Assembly: GCF_003851685.1 (NCBI RefSeq)
Contig: NZ_CP027727.1
Span: forward strand, 4,030,001 to 4,094,000
Reading direction: 5' to 3'
Length of the DNA stretch: 64,000 nucleotides
Source of the DNA: Pseudomonas sp. R5-89-07
GTDB taxonomy: Bacteria; Pseudomonadota; Gammaproteobacteria; Pseudomonadales; Pseudomonadaceae
The notes below the pieces were generated by a model. That model did not search any database. It worked only from the letters and a program-made list of their open reading frames with translations, and had not been told where the DNA came from. The position numbers and the translations under genes were made by a program. Within the stretch, counting starts at the first letter, position 1. Each line of letters begins with the position of its first letter. This document shows, in pieces, positions 56,086 through 64,000 of this stretch.

Positions 56086-56901
56086 TCAGACCTTGTTGGC
56101 CTGTGCCTTGGCGCGCATTTTGTCGGCCATCAACGTCATCTCGTCATACAGCAACTGTGGTTTTTTCTGTTTGAGCGCCCATGCCATCCGCCCCTGCTCG
56201 TGGGGCAGAATCATGAACTCGCCTTCGGCCACGCGCTGGTAAATATAGTCGGCGATATCCGTCGCCGAAATCGGTGAACTCTCGAGCAACTTGCCCACCT
56301 GTGCCTTCATCGCCGGCGTGGGCCCACGGAATGAATCGAGCAGATTGGTCTGGAAAAACGACGGGCAGACCACATGCACGCCGACCTCCTGCTGCTTGAG
56401 CTCCACCAACAGGCTTTCCGACAGCGCCACCACACCGGCCTTGGCCACGTTGTAGTTGCTCATGGCCGGCCCCTGCATCAGCGCAGCCATCGAGGCGATG
56501 TTGATAATGCGGCCCTTGCTCTTTTCCAGCAGCGGCAGGAATGCCTTGCAACCCTTGACCACGCCCATCAGGTTGATTGCGATTTGCCAGTCCCAATCTT
56601 CCAGCGACAGTTCAGCAAAGAACCCACCAGAAGCCACACCCGCGTTATTGACGATCACATCGATGCCGCCAAGCTTCACTTCGCACGCCTGCGCGAATGC
56701 GGTGAGCTGGCTGTAATCACGCACATCGCAGCGCTGGGTGAAACCGTCGCCGCCGGCTTCGCGCACTAGCTTGAGGGTTTCCTGCAAGCCGGGCTCGCTG
56801 ACATCCGATAAAGCCAACTGCCAACCCTCTCGGGCCCAGCGCAGAGCGATTTCACGGCCCAGGCCGGACCCGGCGCCCGTGATCATCATGCGGTTTTGCA
56901 T
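56086..56901 (-). CDS. Short-chain dehydrogenase/reductase
   Basis: 271-residue Rossmann-fold oxidoreductase. NAD(P) motif TGAGSGLG near the N-terminus, NNAG at about residue 88, catalytic Ser in NIASMAAL and Tyr/Lys in YNVAK, in the classical SDR spacing. The last 40 residues (KPQLLYDEMTLMADKMRAKAQ) form an extra helix. Substrate unknown; nothing nearby suggests a pathway. Confidence 0.9.
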   Translation of the reverse strand: MQNRMMITGAGSGLGREIALRWAREGWQLALSDVSEPGLQETLKLVREAGGDGFTQRCDVRDYSQLTAFAQACEVKLGGIDVIVNNAGVASGGFFAELSLEDWDWQIAINLMGVVKGCKAFLPLLEKSKGRIINIASMAALMQGPAMSNYNVAKAGVVALSESLLVELKQQEVGVHVVCPSFFQTNLLDSFRGPTPAMKAQVGKLLESSPISATDIADYIYQRVAEGEFMILPHEQGRMAWALKQKKPQLLYDEMTLMADKMRAKAQANKV

Positions 56902-57230
56902 AGGAAGTAGCCTTGTGGTTTACCAGAGGAGTGACCGGCAGTGTAGCGAAGGTTTTTGCCACACCCACGCACCATCAGAGTGATGAATGCCCCAGGCAAA
57001 CTGCGGGCTCGGTCGGATGCGCACGCATAGACTAAGTTCAATCTTTTTCAACTAAGTTGATGCAGTTGCGCACGCGTTAAAAGAAATAAGCCAGCAACCA
57101 AATTGCTTTAAAAAAATAAGGAATTTTTTGTGAAGCGGCGCAGTCGGAGTTGGTAAGCCGTCCATAATCAAGTGGACGAGACTCCCGCTGAATAACCGGT
57201 CTTTACAGAAGGCCTATAAGGAATAAAACC
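56902..57230. other. Intergenic region upstream of the DUF3309 gene
   Basis: 329 bases, AT-rich in the middle with several A and T runs and the repeated heptamer ACTAAGTT (57031 and 57051). It holds the divergent promoters of the SDR and DUF3309 genes; I could not assign -10/-35 boxes. Confidence 0.4.
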
Positions 57231-57383
57231 ATGAGCCTGATTCTGATCATTATCCTGATCCTGTTGCTGGTCGGTGGCCTGCCAGTGTTCCCGCACTCGC
57301 GTAACTGGGGCTATGGCCCGTCGGGTATCCTCGGTGTAGTGCTGGTCGTTCTGCTGGTGCTGTTGTTACTCGGCAAAATATAA
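57231..57383 (+). CDS. DUF3309 small membrane protein
   Basis: 50 residues: MSLILIIILILLLVGGLPVF, a short loop HSRNWGYGPSG, and a second hydrophobic segment GVVLVVLLVLLLLG. It fits DUF3309, small two-segment membrane proteins common in Pseudomonas, often stress-induced. AAGGA lies eight bases before ATG. Monocistronic, ended by a strong terminator. Confidence 0.87.
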   Translation: MSLILIIILILLLVGGLPVFPHSRNWGYGPSGILGVVLVVLLVLLLLGKI

Positions 57384-57407
57384 AACGCGCTTTTACGAAC
57401 AAAAAAA

Positions 57408-57434
57408 AGAGGCCTCGATGAGGCCTCTTTTTTA
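57408..57434. terminator. Bidirectional rho-independent terminator
   Basis: AGAGGCCT-N5-AGGCCTCT with an A-run on its left and a T-run on its right, so it works for both the DUF3309 gene (+) and the convergent sulfatase gene (-). Confidence 0.92.
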
Positions 57435-57445
57435 TTGCCGATCGG

Positions 57446-59533
57446 TTAATCCGGCTTACCGTCTACCACGCCTGCGGTGTTATCCAACAGGCTCTTGGTG
57501 GCGGTCTGCAGGAACGACTCGAGTTTCTGCTTCAATGCCGCTTCGTCCGATGACTCTTCAATCGCCTTGCCGGTCGGGTTGGCGCCCAGTTCGTATTGCC
57601 ACAGCTTGGGCGGCATTTCCTTGGGCAGGACCAGCACGCGGTCGGCGGTGAGCAGGGCGACGGTCTGATCGCTGCCCGACGGTTTGATCACGCCGAAGCC
57701 CTTGTCGCCTTCCGGCAGGTTGAGCAGGTCACGGCCCCAGCACTGGTGCAGGGTGTCACCGCCCAGGCGGCCCATGATGGTCGGGACGATATCGATCTGG
57801 GTGCCCACGGTGTGGTCACGCTCGCCGAACTTTTCCTGCATGCCTGGCGCGATCATCAGCATCGGCACGTTGAAGCGCCCCAGGTCCATCTCGGTGATTT
57901 GCTGCTCGTTACCGAAGCCGTGGTCACCCACCACCACGAACAGGGTTTCCTTGAAGTACGGCTCCTTGCGGGCCTTCTCGAAGAACTGGCCCAACGCCCA
58001 GTCGGAGTAACGCATGGCCGTCAAATGCTCGTTGAGGCTGCCACGGTCGGTAACTTTCTCAACCGGCAATGGCGTCGGCAATGCGTACGGGGTGTGGTTG
58101 GACAAAGTTTGCAGCAGGGCGTAGAACGGCTTGCCACCTTCGCGGGCCTTCAGTTCTTCCAGGCCACGGTTGAACATGTCCTGGTCGGACACGCCCCAGG
58201 TCGGGTCGGAGAAAACCGGGTTGACGAAGTCATTGCGGCCAATGAAGTTGGTCATGCCCTGGTTGCTGAAGAAGCCCGACTGGTTGTCCCAGGCGAAGTC
58301 GCCGTTGTAGACATACACATCGTCGAAATCACGCGCGCTGAGCAACTGCGGCAGGCCCGACAGTTTGTGACTGCCTTCCGGGGTCTGCATCAGGTATTCG
58401 AAGCCCGGCAGGTTCGGGAAACAGGCCATGGTGGCAAACATACCCTGGTGGGTGTGGGTGCCGTTGGAGAAGAAGCGATCAAACAGCAGGCCTTCCTTGG
58501 ACAACTTGTCGAAGTACGGCGTGATATTGCCGGGACGGCCCAAGGCGCCTACCGAGTGACCGGCAAAGCTTTCCATCAGGATCACGACCACGTTCTTGAT
58601 CGGCAGGGTCTTCTCGGCCGGCGGCGTGTAATCACGGCGCACGGCAGCGGTGTCGGTATCTACCAGCTTCTCGCTTGGCAACACCAGCATGTCACGCACG
58701 GTCTGGGTGGCCAGCGGTTGCTCCAGGGTGGCTTTCCAGATGTTGGAACGCTCTTCGGAGAAGCGCGACTTGGCGGCGGCGATCAGCGACAGCGTGCCAT
58801 TGAGGCCCAACTGGTTGGCGAAGTTCGAATCGGTGGTGTACACGTCACCCCAGCGCAGCGGCGGGCCCTGGCGCAGAGTGCCGCGGATGGCGACGACAGC
58901 AACCAGCAGGCACACCACGAATACCGCGATGCGGCTGTACCACGGCGCCACCTGGCGCGTGCCGATACTGCCGCCACTGAACGGGCCACGCGGGCGCGTC
59001 GCACGGTCGGCGCCCTTGAAGGCCATGCTCAGGATCAGCGTGCCCACGGCCCAGGCCAACAGGTAGCGCACCACCGGGAAACCGTACCAGAGCATGCTCA
59101 TCACGGTTTTCGGGTCTTCCTTCACATACTGGAAGACCAGGCCGTTGAGACGCTGGTGAAACTCGCGGTAGAAGTCCATCTCCATCAGGCCCAGGAACAG
59201 CGCAATGCTGGAGGCGACGGTCAGCCACAGCCGGAAGAACCCACGTGCCGCCATGGCCCGTACGCTGAACAAGGCCAGCAGCAGCGGGATCAGCACGTAC
59301 ATCACCAGGCGAATATCCAGGCGCAGGCCGTTGGCGAACGCTTCGAGGAAGGTCGAGGCCGGTGTGTCGAGGATCATCTCGCGGTTGTAGACCAGCAACG
59401 CCAGGCGCAGCAGGGAGAACATCACCATCAGGACCAGTGCGCAGAGCAGCGTGTATGCCAGATGGGATTTGACGGTCGGTTGCAGCAGGCGATTTGAAGC
59501 TCGCTGCTGATTCAGGGCGTCCGGGTTTGCCAT
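57446..59533 (-). CDS. LTA synthase-family sulfatase (phosphoglycerol transferase-like)
   Basis: 695-residue inner-membrane protein with five N-terminal TM segments (about 25-235, e.g. YTLLCALVLMVMFSLLRLALLVY and VMYVLIPLLLALFSVRAMAA) and a periplasmic alkaline-phosphatase-fold domain (about 300-620). Metal and catalytic residues: VVVILMESFAGHS (Glu), SNGTHT (Thr nucleophile) and VVVGDHGFG (Asp-His). Relatives move phosphoglycerol or phosphoethanolamine onto glucans or lipid A. Gram-negative forms are often OpgB-like; the substrate here is not known. Monocistronic. Confidence 0.9.
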   Translation of the reverse strand: MANPDALNQQRASNRLLQPTVKSHLAYTLLCALVLMVMFSLLRLALLVYNREMILDTPASTFLEAFANGLRLDIRLVMYVLIPLLLALFSVRAMAARGFFRLWLTVASSIALFLGLMEMDFYREFHQRLNGLVFQYVKEDPKTVMSMLWYGFPVVRYLLAWAVGTLILSMAFKGADRATRPRGPFSGGSIGTRQVAPWYSRIAVFVVCLLVAVVAIRGTLRQGPPLRWGDVYTTDSNFANQLGLNGTLSLIAAAKSRFSEERSNIWKATLEQPLATQTVRDMLVLPSEKLVDTDTAAVRRDYTPPAEKTLPIKNVVVILMESFAGHSVGALGRPGNITPYFDKLSKEGLLFDRFFSNGTHTHQGMFATMACFPNLPGFEYLMQTPEGSHKLSGLPQLLSARDFDDVYVYNGDFAWDNQSGFFSNQGMTNFIGRNDFVNPVFSDPTWGVSDQDMFNRGLEELKAREGGKPFYALLQTLSNHTPYALPTPLPVEKVTDRGSLNEHLTAMRYSDWALGQFFEKARKEPYFKETLFVVVGDHGFGNEQQITEMDLGRFNVPMLMIAPGMQEKFGERDHTVGTQIDIVPTIMGRLGGDTLHQCWGRDLLNLPEGDKGFGVIKPSGSDQTVALLTADRVLVLPKEMPPKLWQYELGANPTGKAIEESSDEAALKQKLESFLQTATKSLLDNTAGVVDGKPD

Positions 59534-59810
59534 GTCGTTTTAGGACCCATTGGAAGTTGAAGTTGCGAAATTATGCAGTGGCGTGCGCCCCTCGCCCAGG
59601 CTGGCCGGGGTGGGCGGTTAACGCGGTGGGGGCAAATGGTGCCCGATCAACGGCATCAACGCTATATATTACTGAACGTGCGCCGCCGCCCTGCCTTTAT
59701 GAGCTGAGCCTTGGCAGAGAAACAAAGCCGGGGAATTGTCTTGGATGAGATGTGAAAAAATCGTGCAGCGAATAGTTTCGACACACAAATCTCCCAGACA
59801 CATTGAAAGC
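59534..59810. other. Leader upstream of the LTA synthase-like gene
   Basis: 277 bases between the sulfatase start and the REP element, AT-rich after 59650. It must contain the minus-strand promoter of the sulfatase gene. No small gene or clear promoter box was recognised. Confidence 0.4.
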
Positions 59811-59956
59811 AAATGTGGGAGGGGCACGGGCCCCTGATGCCTGTCAGTAACGTTTTTTGTAGGAGCGAGCTTGCTCGCGAAGAACTCAAGGCCCGTGCGT
59901 TTATTCAGAATGAACGCGTTGCCTGGAGGTTTTTCGCGAGCAAGCTCGCTCCTACA
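59811..59956. repeat. REP/REPIN doublet, relative of the 35.2-kb element
   Basis: GTAGGAGCGAGCTTGCTCGC (about 59860-59879) and its complement (about 59933-59956) around a loop that shares GAATGAACGCGTTGCCTGGA with the 35-kb copy. A left arm of a second REP type, TGTGGGAGGGGCACGGG, precedes it (59814), as at 35 kb, but the matching right arm is missing. Confidence 0.88.
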
Positions 59957-59977
59957 GGAGTTGAAGTGAGCGAACGA

Positions 59978-60169
59978 TCAGATCCGCACGTTACCGCGCG
60001 GCCCGGCAATCGCCCAGATGATCAGGCCCAGCACTGGCAGCAGCAGGATCAGCAAGATCCACAGTACCTTGGCGCCCGTGCTCGCGCCGCTTTTGAACAC
60101 GTTGATGATCGCCCAGATATCCAGCGCGAGGATGATCAGGCCAATCAGGCCATTGAAAGTGGAACCCAT
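59978..60169 (-). CDS. PLD nuclease N-terminal (PLDc_N) domain small membrane protein
   Basis: 63 residues: two TM segments (LIGLIILALDIWAIINVFK and KVLWILLILLLPVLGLIIW) with a short loop, ending AIAGPRGNVRI. This is the PLDc_N signature (WILLILLLPVLGLIIW then GP). Role unknown; often induced in stress. Monocistronic next to a REPIN. Confidence 0.85.
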   Translation of the reverse strand: MGSTFNGLIGLIILALDIWAIINVFKSGASTGAKVLWILLILLLPVLGLIIWAIAGPRGNVRI

Positions 60170-60236
60170 GGTGTCGCTCCTAAGTGAGGGCTTGCCCTTG
60201 TAGGATAGTCAGCCCTGGCAGGGGTTCCGTATTATT

Positions 60237-60767
60237 TCAGACGTGAACGGCAATCTTCAGTGCTTCCAGCGACGGCTCGGCCTGGATACCGACTTCGGCG
60301 CACAGTTGCAGCACGCGGGGCAGGTCATTGCCGAACACCAGCACGGCCTGGATTTCGTCATCGAGCAACTGGCTGAAGTTGAGCAGCACATAGCCGCCGT
60401 CTTCCGGGCTGAGGGCGCTCATCTGGATCTGGATGCGATTGAGCGCGGTCAGGTCCTCGGTTTTAGCCAATTGCTTGGGCTTGAGGTTGAACGCCACACC
60501 GGGGCCGAACGAGGCAACGATCTGGGCAAACAGGTCGGCGTAGGTGTCGGCCTGGAACAGCACGGTGTCCGGCAGACTACCGATTACCACCCACTCCCCC
60601 AGCGGAATCGGGAAGGTGTCGTCGTAGTTGATATCCGGATTGGCCGCCAGAAAGGCCGCAGGGTCCGCGTAGGCCTGGGCCGCTTCGTCGGCGATACGCG
60701 CCACTTCGTCCTCACCCATAACGCCGGCGCTGATTTTACTGATGAGTTCGACGAGAGCGGTTTTCAT
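60237..60767 (-). CDS. Conserved hypothetical protein
   Basis: 176 residues, acidic, no signal peptide or TM segment. I do not recognise a domain. The start MKTALVELISKIS at 60767 has GGA before it; an upstream open frame is Arg-rich and not credible. It seems alpha/beta with alternating strands (LGEWVVIGSL, GGYVLLNFSQLL, IQAVLVFGNDLPRVLQL). It follows the ankyrin gene by 40 bases on the same strand, suggesting a shared transcript. Confidence 0.7.
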   Translation of the reverse strand: MKTALVELISKISAGVMGEDEVARIADEAAQAYADPAAFLAANPDINYDDTFPIPLGEWVVIGSLPDTVLFQADTYADLFAQIVASFGPGVAFNLKPKQLAKTEDLTALNRIQIQMSALSPEDGGYVLLNFSQLLDDEIQAVLVFGNDLPRVLQLCAEVGIQAEPSLEALKIAVHV

Positions 60768-60807
60768 GGATAGTCCTGTGGCGGGCGGGTTTTCGAGGGC
60801 GCGTAGC

Positions 60808-61323
60808 CTACACCAGTTTTTGCAACAACGCCGCCGTATCCACGGCGCCCATGGTCTGCGCCGCCGCCAGTGCCGTCGCGCCCTGGGCGTCCGTGGCCTT
60901 GGGGTTGGCACCCTGGCCTAACAGGTACTCGAGCATGTCGACGCGGTTGAACATGGCCGCCATCATCAAGGCCGTGCGCCCATCCGAAGACGCCGCTTCA
61001 ACCGGGGTTGCGCCTTCGATCAGCGCCTTGACCACGGCCAGGTGGCCCTTGAACGCCGCACCGGCAATCGGCAGTTGGTTCTTGTCATTGGCGATCAAGG
61101 GATCAGCCTTGAACTCCAGCAGCACTTTTACCGCCTCGGCATGGCCGTGGTAAGCCGCCAGCATCAGCAGCGTGTCGCCATTGTGGTTACGAAAGTTGGC
61201 CGGCAAGCCTTTGGCCAATAGCGCTGCGAGCATGGCGGCGTCGCCTTTGCGGGCGACATCGAAGACTTGCTCGGCAAATTCGGCGGCTTCGTCTTCGGTC
61301 ATTTGTTTAGGCTGGGTCGACAT
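60808..61323 (-). CDS. Ankyrin-repeat protein
   Basis: 171-residue cytoplasmic protein with four ankyrin repeats (about 30-170): NGDTLLMLAAYHGHAEAVKVLL, KNQLPIAGAAFKGHLAVVKALI and DGRTALMMAAMFNRVDMLEYLL style units of 33 residues. Probably a protein-protein adaptor; similar ankyrin proteins in Pseudomonas sit beside catalase (katB-ankB), but no catalase is here. Operon with the hypothetical gene downstream. Confidence 0.92.
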   Translation of the reverse strand: MSTQPKQMTEDEAAEFAEQVFDVARKGDAAMLAALLAKGLPANFRNHNGDTLLMLAAYHGHAEAVKVLLEFKADPLIANDKNQLPIAGAAFKGHLAVVKALIEGATPVEAASSDGRTALMMAAMFNRVDMLEYLLGQGANPKATDAQGATALAAAQTMGAVDTAALLQKLV

Positions 61324-61419
61324 GTAGGGGCTCCTTTGTGATGCTGTATATGGCGCCCAGTGTCGCGATGGAGTTCCCCGCTGTCATGGCTTTTTTGCCA
61401 AAAGCGTCCATAGGCACAA

Positions 61420-63246
61420 TCAATAGCGAAAATGTCCGCCTTGTATCTGCGCAAGCAGTTGCGCGGTTACCGGCACGTAGCTGTCCGAGCCCGGCAACCA
61501 GGCAAATAGCGGATCATTGCCGGCCTTGTCCGGGTCGAACGCCTCTTCCTTGAGCTTCACCTTCTGGTACTTGAAGGTGCCGGTGGTTTCCATCTTCACT
61601 TTGATCCGCAGGAACAACGGCACCGCATAATGCGGCAACTGGCCGTGGGCGAACTGCAGCAACTCGCGCATATCCAGCGCGGCCAGGGACTCGCGCGGCG
61701 TGATGGCGACCATCCCGGCACGCCCGTTGGTGTTGACGATCTCGACCCCATAGGCCACAACCTCGGCAATTTGCGGGTGTTGCAGCAGGGTGTTCTCGAC
61801 CTCGGTGGTAGACACGTTTTCGCCCTTCCAGCGAAAGGTGTCGCCCAGTCGGTCGACGAATTGCCCATGGCCGAAGCCGATGCTGCGCACCAGGTCGCCG
61901 GTATTGAAATAGCGGTCGCCCTTCTCGAATACGTCGGTCAGCACCACCTTGCGATTTTTTTGCGGATCGGTGTAGCCGTCGAACGGTGACTTTTCATCGA
62001 TCCTCGCCAGCAACACGCCCTGCCCGCCCTTGGGCACCCTGGTCATGTAACCATCGCTGCCGCGCAGCGGCTCACCGGTGTCGTGGGTGTAATCCACCAG
62101 CGCCCAATGCTGCAGGCAAAAGCCGATGGTGTTGTCGAAATTCAACACGTTGGTAAAGCCGATATTGCCGTCGCTGGCCGCGTAGAGTTCGCAGATGTGC
62201 TCGACTCCATAGCGCTGCTTGAACTGCGCCCACACCCCTGGGCGCAGGCCATTGCCCACCATCTTGGTCACGCTGTTATGGCGATCCTGCTCGCTGGGCG
62301 GCTGGTCGAGCAGGTAGCGACACAACTCACCGACATACCCCAGGGTGGTCGCATTGAACGTGCGCACGTCGTCCCAGAACTGGCTGGCGCTGAACTTGCG
62401 GCGGATGGCGAACCCGGACGCGCCAATGATTGCCGAGCCCCAGCACACACACAGGCCGGTGGCGTGGTACAGCGGCAAAGTGCAATACATGACGTCTTGC
62501 GGGCCCATGTTCAGGGCAATGCTGCCGAAACTCACGGCGGTCTTGGTCCAGCGCCCGTGCTTCATGATGCCGGCCTTGGGTAGACCGGTGGTGCCGGAGG
62601 TGTAGATATAAAAGCAGGGATCGTTGAAAAACACCTGGGCGCAGCTGACGGGGTTGTCCTCCGGGCTCTGCGCGCTGGCGGCCATCAGGTCGATAAACCC
62701 GTTGGGCGGCCCGCTCTCCGCTTGATCCGCGACGAACCAGGTGCGCTCAGGCGCTATTTCCACCTGATCGCGCACCGCCGCGTAGGCGTCTACCAATTCC
62801 GCGCCCACCACAATCGCCGCCGGGCTGACCAGGCTCAGGCTGTGCACCAGCGCCGCCTGGGTTTGCGCGGTATTGAGCATGGCGCAGATCCCGCCGAGCT
62901 TGGCCACGGCCAGCACGGTCAGCAGCAACTCCGGGCGATTTTCGATGAACAGTGCCACTACCTCGCCTTTACGGATGCCCTGGCCCTGCAGATGATGGGC
63001 GATGCGATTGGCGCGCTGATTGGCGTCGCGGTAGCTGATCACGCTGTCGCCATACAGCAAGGCGGCACCCTGCGGATTGCGCAGGGTGGCTTGTTCGAAA
63101 TGCCAGCCCAGGCCGCAAGGCTGGGTGGGGTCGGTGATGTTGGCGGCGCGCATGCCGCGCAGCACTCGCGGGAGCGCCCGCACAATCGTCGGCACCTTTC
63201 GCAGTAGCATGCTCCAGGTAATCATGTCGCTTGGATGATGAGCCAT
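61420..63246 (-). CDS. Long-chain acyl-CoA synthetase (FadD6/FATP-like)
   Basis: 608-residue AMP-forming enzyme activating long-chain fatty acids to acyl-CoA. ATG 63246 (MAHHPSDMITWSMLLRKVPT) has AAAAGGA upstream; the longer frame to 63351 lacks family sequence. AMP-binding motif YIYTSGTTGLPKAGIMKHGR, then LYHATGLC and the FATP-type ELYAASDGNIGF and YFNTGDLVRSIGFGHGQFVDRLGDTFRWKGENVS core are split over 290-480. The last Lys-rich segment (TGTFKYQKVKLKEEAFDPDK) contains the catalytic lysine. FATP-like proteins may also import fatty acids. Confidence 0.9.
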   Translation of the reverse strand: MAHHPSDMITWSMLLRKVPTIVRALPRVLRGMRAANITDPTQPCGLGWHFEQATLRNPQGAALLYGDSVISYRDANQRANRIAHHLQGQGIRKGEVVALFIENRPELLLTVLAVAKLGGICAMLNTAQTQAALVHSLSLVSPAAIVVGAELVDAYAAVRDQVEIAPERTWFVADQAESGPPNGFIDLMAASAQSPEDNPVSCAQVFFNDPCFYIYTSGTTGLPKAGIMKHGRWTKTAVSFGSIALNMGPQDVMYCTLPLYHATGLCVCWGSAIIGASGFAIRRKFSASQFWDDVRTFNATTLGYVGELCRYLLDQPPSEQDRHNSVTKMVGNGLRPGVWAQFKQRYGVEHICELYAASDGNIGFTNVLNFDNTIGFCLQHWALVDYTHDTGEPLRGSDGYMTRVPKGGQGVLLARIDEKSPFDGYTDPQKNRKVVLTDVFEKGDRYFNTGDLVRSIGFGHGQFVDRLGDTFRWKGENVSTTEVENTLLQHPQIAEVVAYGVEIVNTNGRAGMVAITPRESLAALDMRELLQFAHGQLPHYAVPLFLRIKVKMETTGTFKYQKVKLKEEAFDPDKAGNDPLFAWLPGSDSYVPVTAQLLAQIQGGHFRY

Positions 63247-63583
63247 GGCGGGACGTCCTTTTCTTATTGTTGATCGGGGTCCGGACACTCGGCCGAGAAA
63301 TTGGCCGGCCCCTTTCAAGGAAAATACGTCAGCCCTTCTTTGGCTGTACACGCAGGATTTGAAATGTTTTGTATCCCGGACGGCTGCCAGGGGCCCGAAG
63401 GGAATTTATCCGGCAAATACGCGGTCAGAATCGGTAGAAAAGGAATATTGCGCGCAGAAAGTAATCATCCGGATAACGCAAAATGCAGGATGCACGATGG
63501 CCTTTCATGCAAATTGCACGAAAACAAAAATTCCGAAAATTTGTAACTGACTGATTTATAAGAATTTTTAAGAAGATCCAATA
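63247..63583. other. Intergenic region upstream of the DUF3509 gene
   Basis: AT-rich DNA with the acyl-CoA synthetase promoter on the minus strand. A possible +-strand frame (63301-63546) lacks a ribosome site and does not look like a protein. Confidence 0.5.
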
Positions 63584-63600
63584 CTGGCACAAACGCTGCA
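63584..63600 (+). promoter_or_regulatory. Sigma-54 (RpoN) promoter of the DUF3509 gene
   Basis: CTGGCACAAACGCTGCA matches YTGGCACGRNNNTTGCW with two mismatches (A for G after the -24 core, C for the first T of the -12 box). GG and GC are 10 bases apart. Transcription would begin about 63612 and give a leader of about 35 nt that includes the GGAG ribosome site. Confidence 0.65.
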
Positions 63601-63646
63601 CCTATCACTCCATGCTTGCCAACTTGAGCCAATGGAGCTGATAGAC

Positions 63647-63925
63647 ATGAGCCTGATCCAAGATAAATTCGCTTCGGTATTTTCCAACTACGACGTCACC
63701 ACCCAACCACGTCCAGACGGCGGCATCCTGTTGACCCTGCGCAACAGCGAAGGCAAGCAGGTCAAGCGCTCGATCTCGTATCAGCAGCTGCACACCGCCG
63801 ACCAGCTCACTTGGGTGATCAGCGCAATTCGCCGCGACCTGGCCGAACAAGCCAGCGAGCTGCCGCAAATTTCGATGCTGCAAAGCCAGAACCGCTTTGC
63901 CCTGCCGACTTACCATTCGGCATAA
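63647..63925 (+). CDS. DUF3509 small protein
   Basis: 92 residues matching DUF3509, a Pseudomonas family of unknown role: MSLIQDKFASVFSNYDVTTQ, PRPDGGILLTLRNSEGKQVK and QLTWVISAIRRDLAEQ. ATG 63647 has GGAG nine bases before it. Cytoplasmic, basic-acidic mixed, no TM. A sigma-54-type promoter lies upstream and a strong terminator follows, so it is a single-gene unit. Confidence 0.88.
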   Translation: MSLIQDKFASVFSNYDVTTQPRPDGGILLTLRNSEGKQVKRSISYQQLHTADQLTWVISAIRRDLAEQASELPQISMLQSQNRFALPTYHSA

Positions 63926-63943
63926 GCTTCACTCCAATAAAGA

Positions 63944-63979
63944 GGGCCGCAACGCCGTTGAGCGTCGCGGCCCTTTTTT
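63944..63979 (+). terminator. Rho-independent terminator of the DUF3509 gene
   Basis: GGGCCGC and GCGGCCC stem extended by ACGC/GCGT after one mismatch, loop CGTTGA, then six T bases. Confidence 0.92.
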
Positions 63980-64000
63980 ATGCCGTCAGCACAGGCCCTG

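Noticed and set aside
57596..59497. 633-residue plus-strand open frame (and a similar one at 46617-48299)
   Set aside because: Antisense to the LTA synthase-like and pap genes; composition is His/Gln/Arg-rich without motif or ribosome site.
63301..63546. 81-residue plus-strand frame between the acyl-CoA synthetase and DUF3509 genes
   Set aside because: No ribosome site, no recognisable fold, composition unlike the neighbours, and it lies in a promoter region.

Overview
The window is chromosomal DNA of a Pseudomonas, most likely of the P. fluorescens complex. The evidence is high GC content, orthologues of well-known Pseudomonas genes in familiar order (rbdA-type c-di-GMP enzyme, ABC exporter, DsbA-like protein, trhO, bolA, fumC), a complete N-acetylglutaminylglutamine amide (NAGGN) operon, a CsrA/Rsm paralogue, the Pseudomonas small families DUF3309 and DUF3509, and several REP/REPIN-type palindromic repeats. 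Everything here was read by eye; family assignments come from recognised motifs, not from database searches.

Layout. 1-3.2 kb: a two-partner secretion pair (filamentous haemagglutinin exoprotein, cut by the window edge, and its outer-membrane transporter). 3.4-3.9 kb: a ParA fragment beside tRNA-Asn, probably the scar of an integrated element. 3.9-6.1 kb: a LysR regulator divergent from an FMN-dependent lactate dehydrogenase. 6.2-14.1 kb: a diguanylate cyclase behind a candidate sigma-54 promoter, a TenA-like protein, RbdA, an ABC exporter, a DsbA-like oxidoreductase and TrhO. 14.2-32.7 kb: an insecticidal toxin complex (Tc) locus made of a split TcA (two genes), one TcB, and two TcC genes pointing inward from the two flanks with unrelated C-terminal ends. 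32.7-36.4 kb: bolA, a DUF2059 protein, fumC and a DMT exporter. 36.4-44.1 kb: a nine-gene chaperone-usher fimbrial operon. 44.6-50.4 kb: a thiolase, a 0.8-kb array of 180-bp tandem REP repeats, polyphosphate:AMP phosphotransferase and mnmC. 50.6-55.5 kb: the NAGGN osmoprotectant operon. 55.5-64 kb: yheU, csrA, an SDR, DUF3309, an LTA-synthase-like sulfatase, small proteins, an ankyrin protein, an acyl-CoA synthetase and a DUF3509 gene behind a convincing sigma-54 promoter.

How the parts work together. The TPS pair, the fimbrial operon and the two c-di-GMP enzymes all bear on attachment and biofilm. The Tc locus sits exactly between orthologues of bolA and trhO, which from memory are neighbours in P. 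aeruginosa PAO1, so it looks like a cassette placed in a conserved backbone. TcaA and TcaB would form the TcA pore and translocation channel. TcaC plus either TccC would form the closed cocoon that holds and releases a C-terminal effector. Because one A-B core is served by two different TccC proteins, the strain can in principle load two different toxins. The tail of the first TccC looks like a RelE/YoeB-type RNase; the tail of the second resembles nothing I know. These two tails are the best candidates for new biology here.
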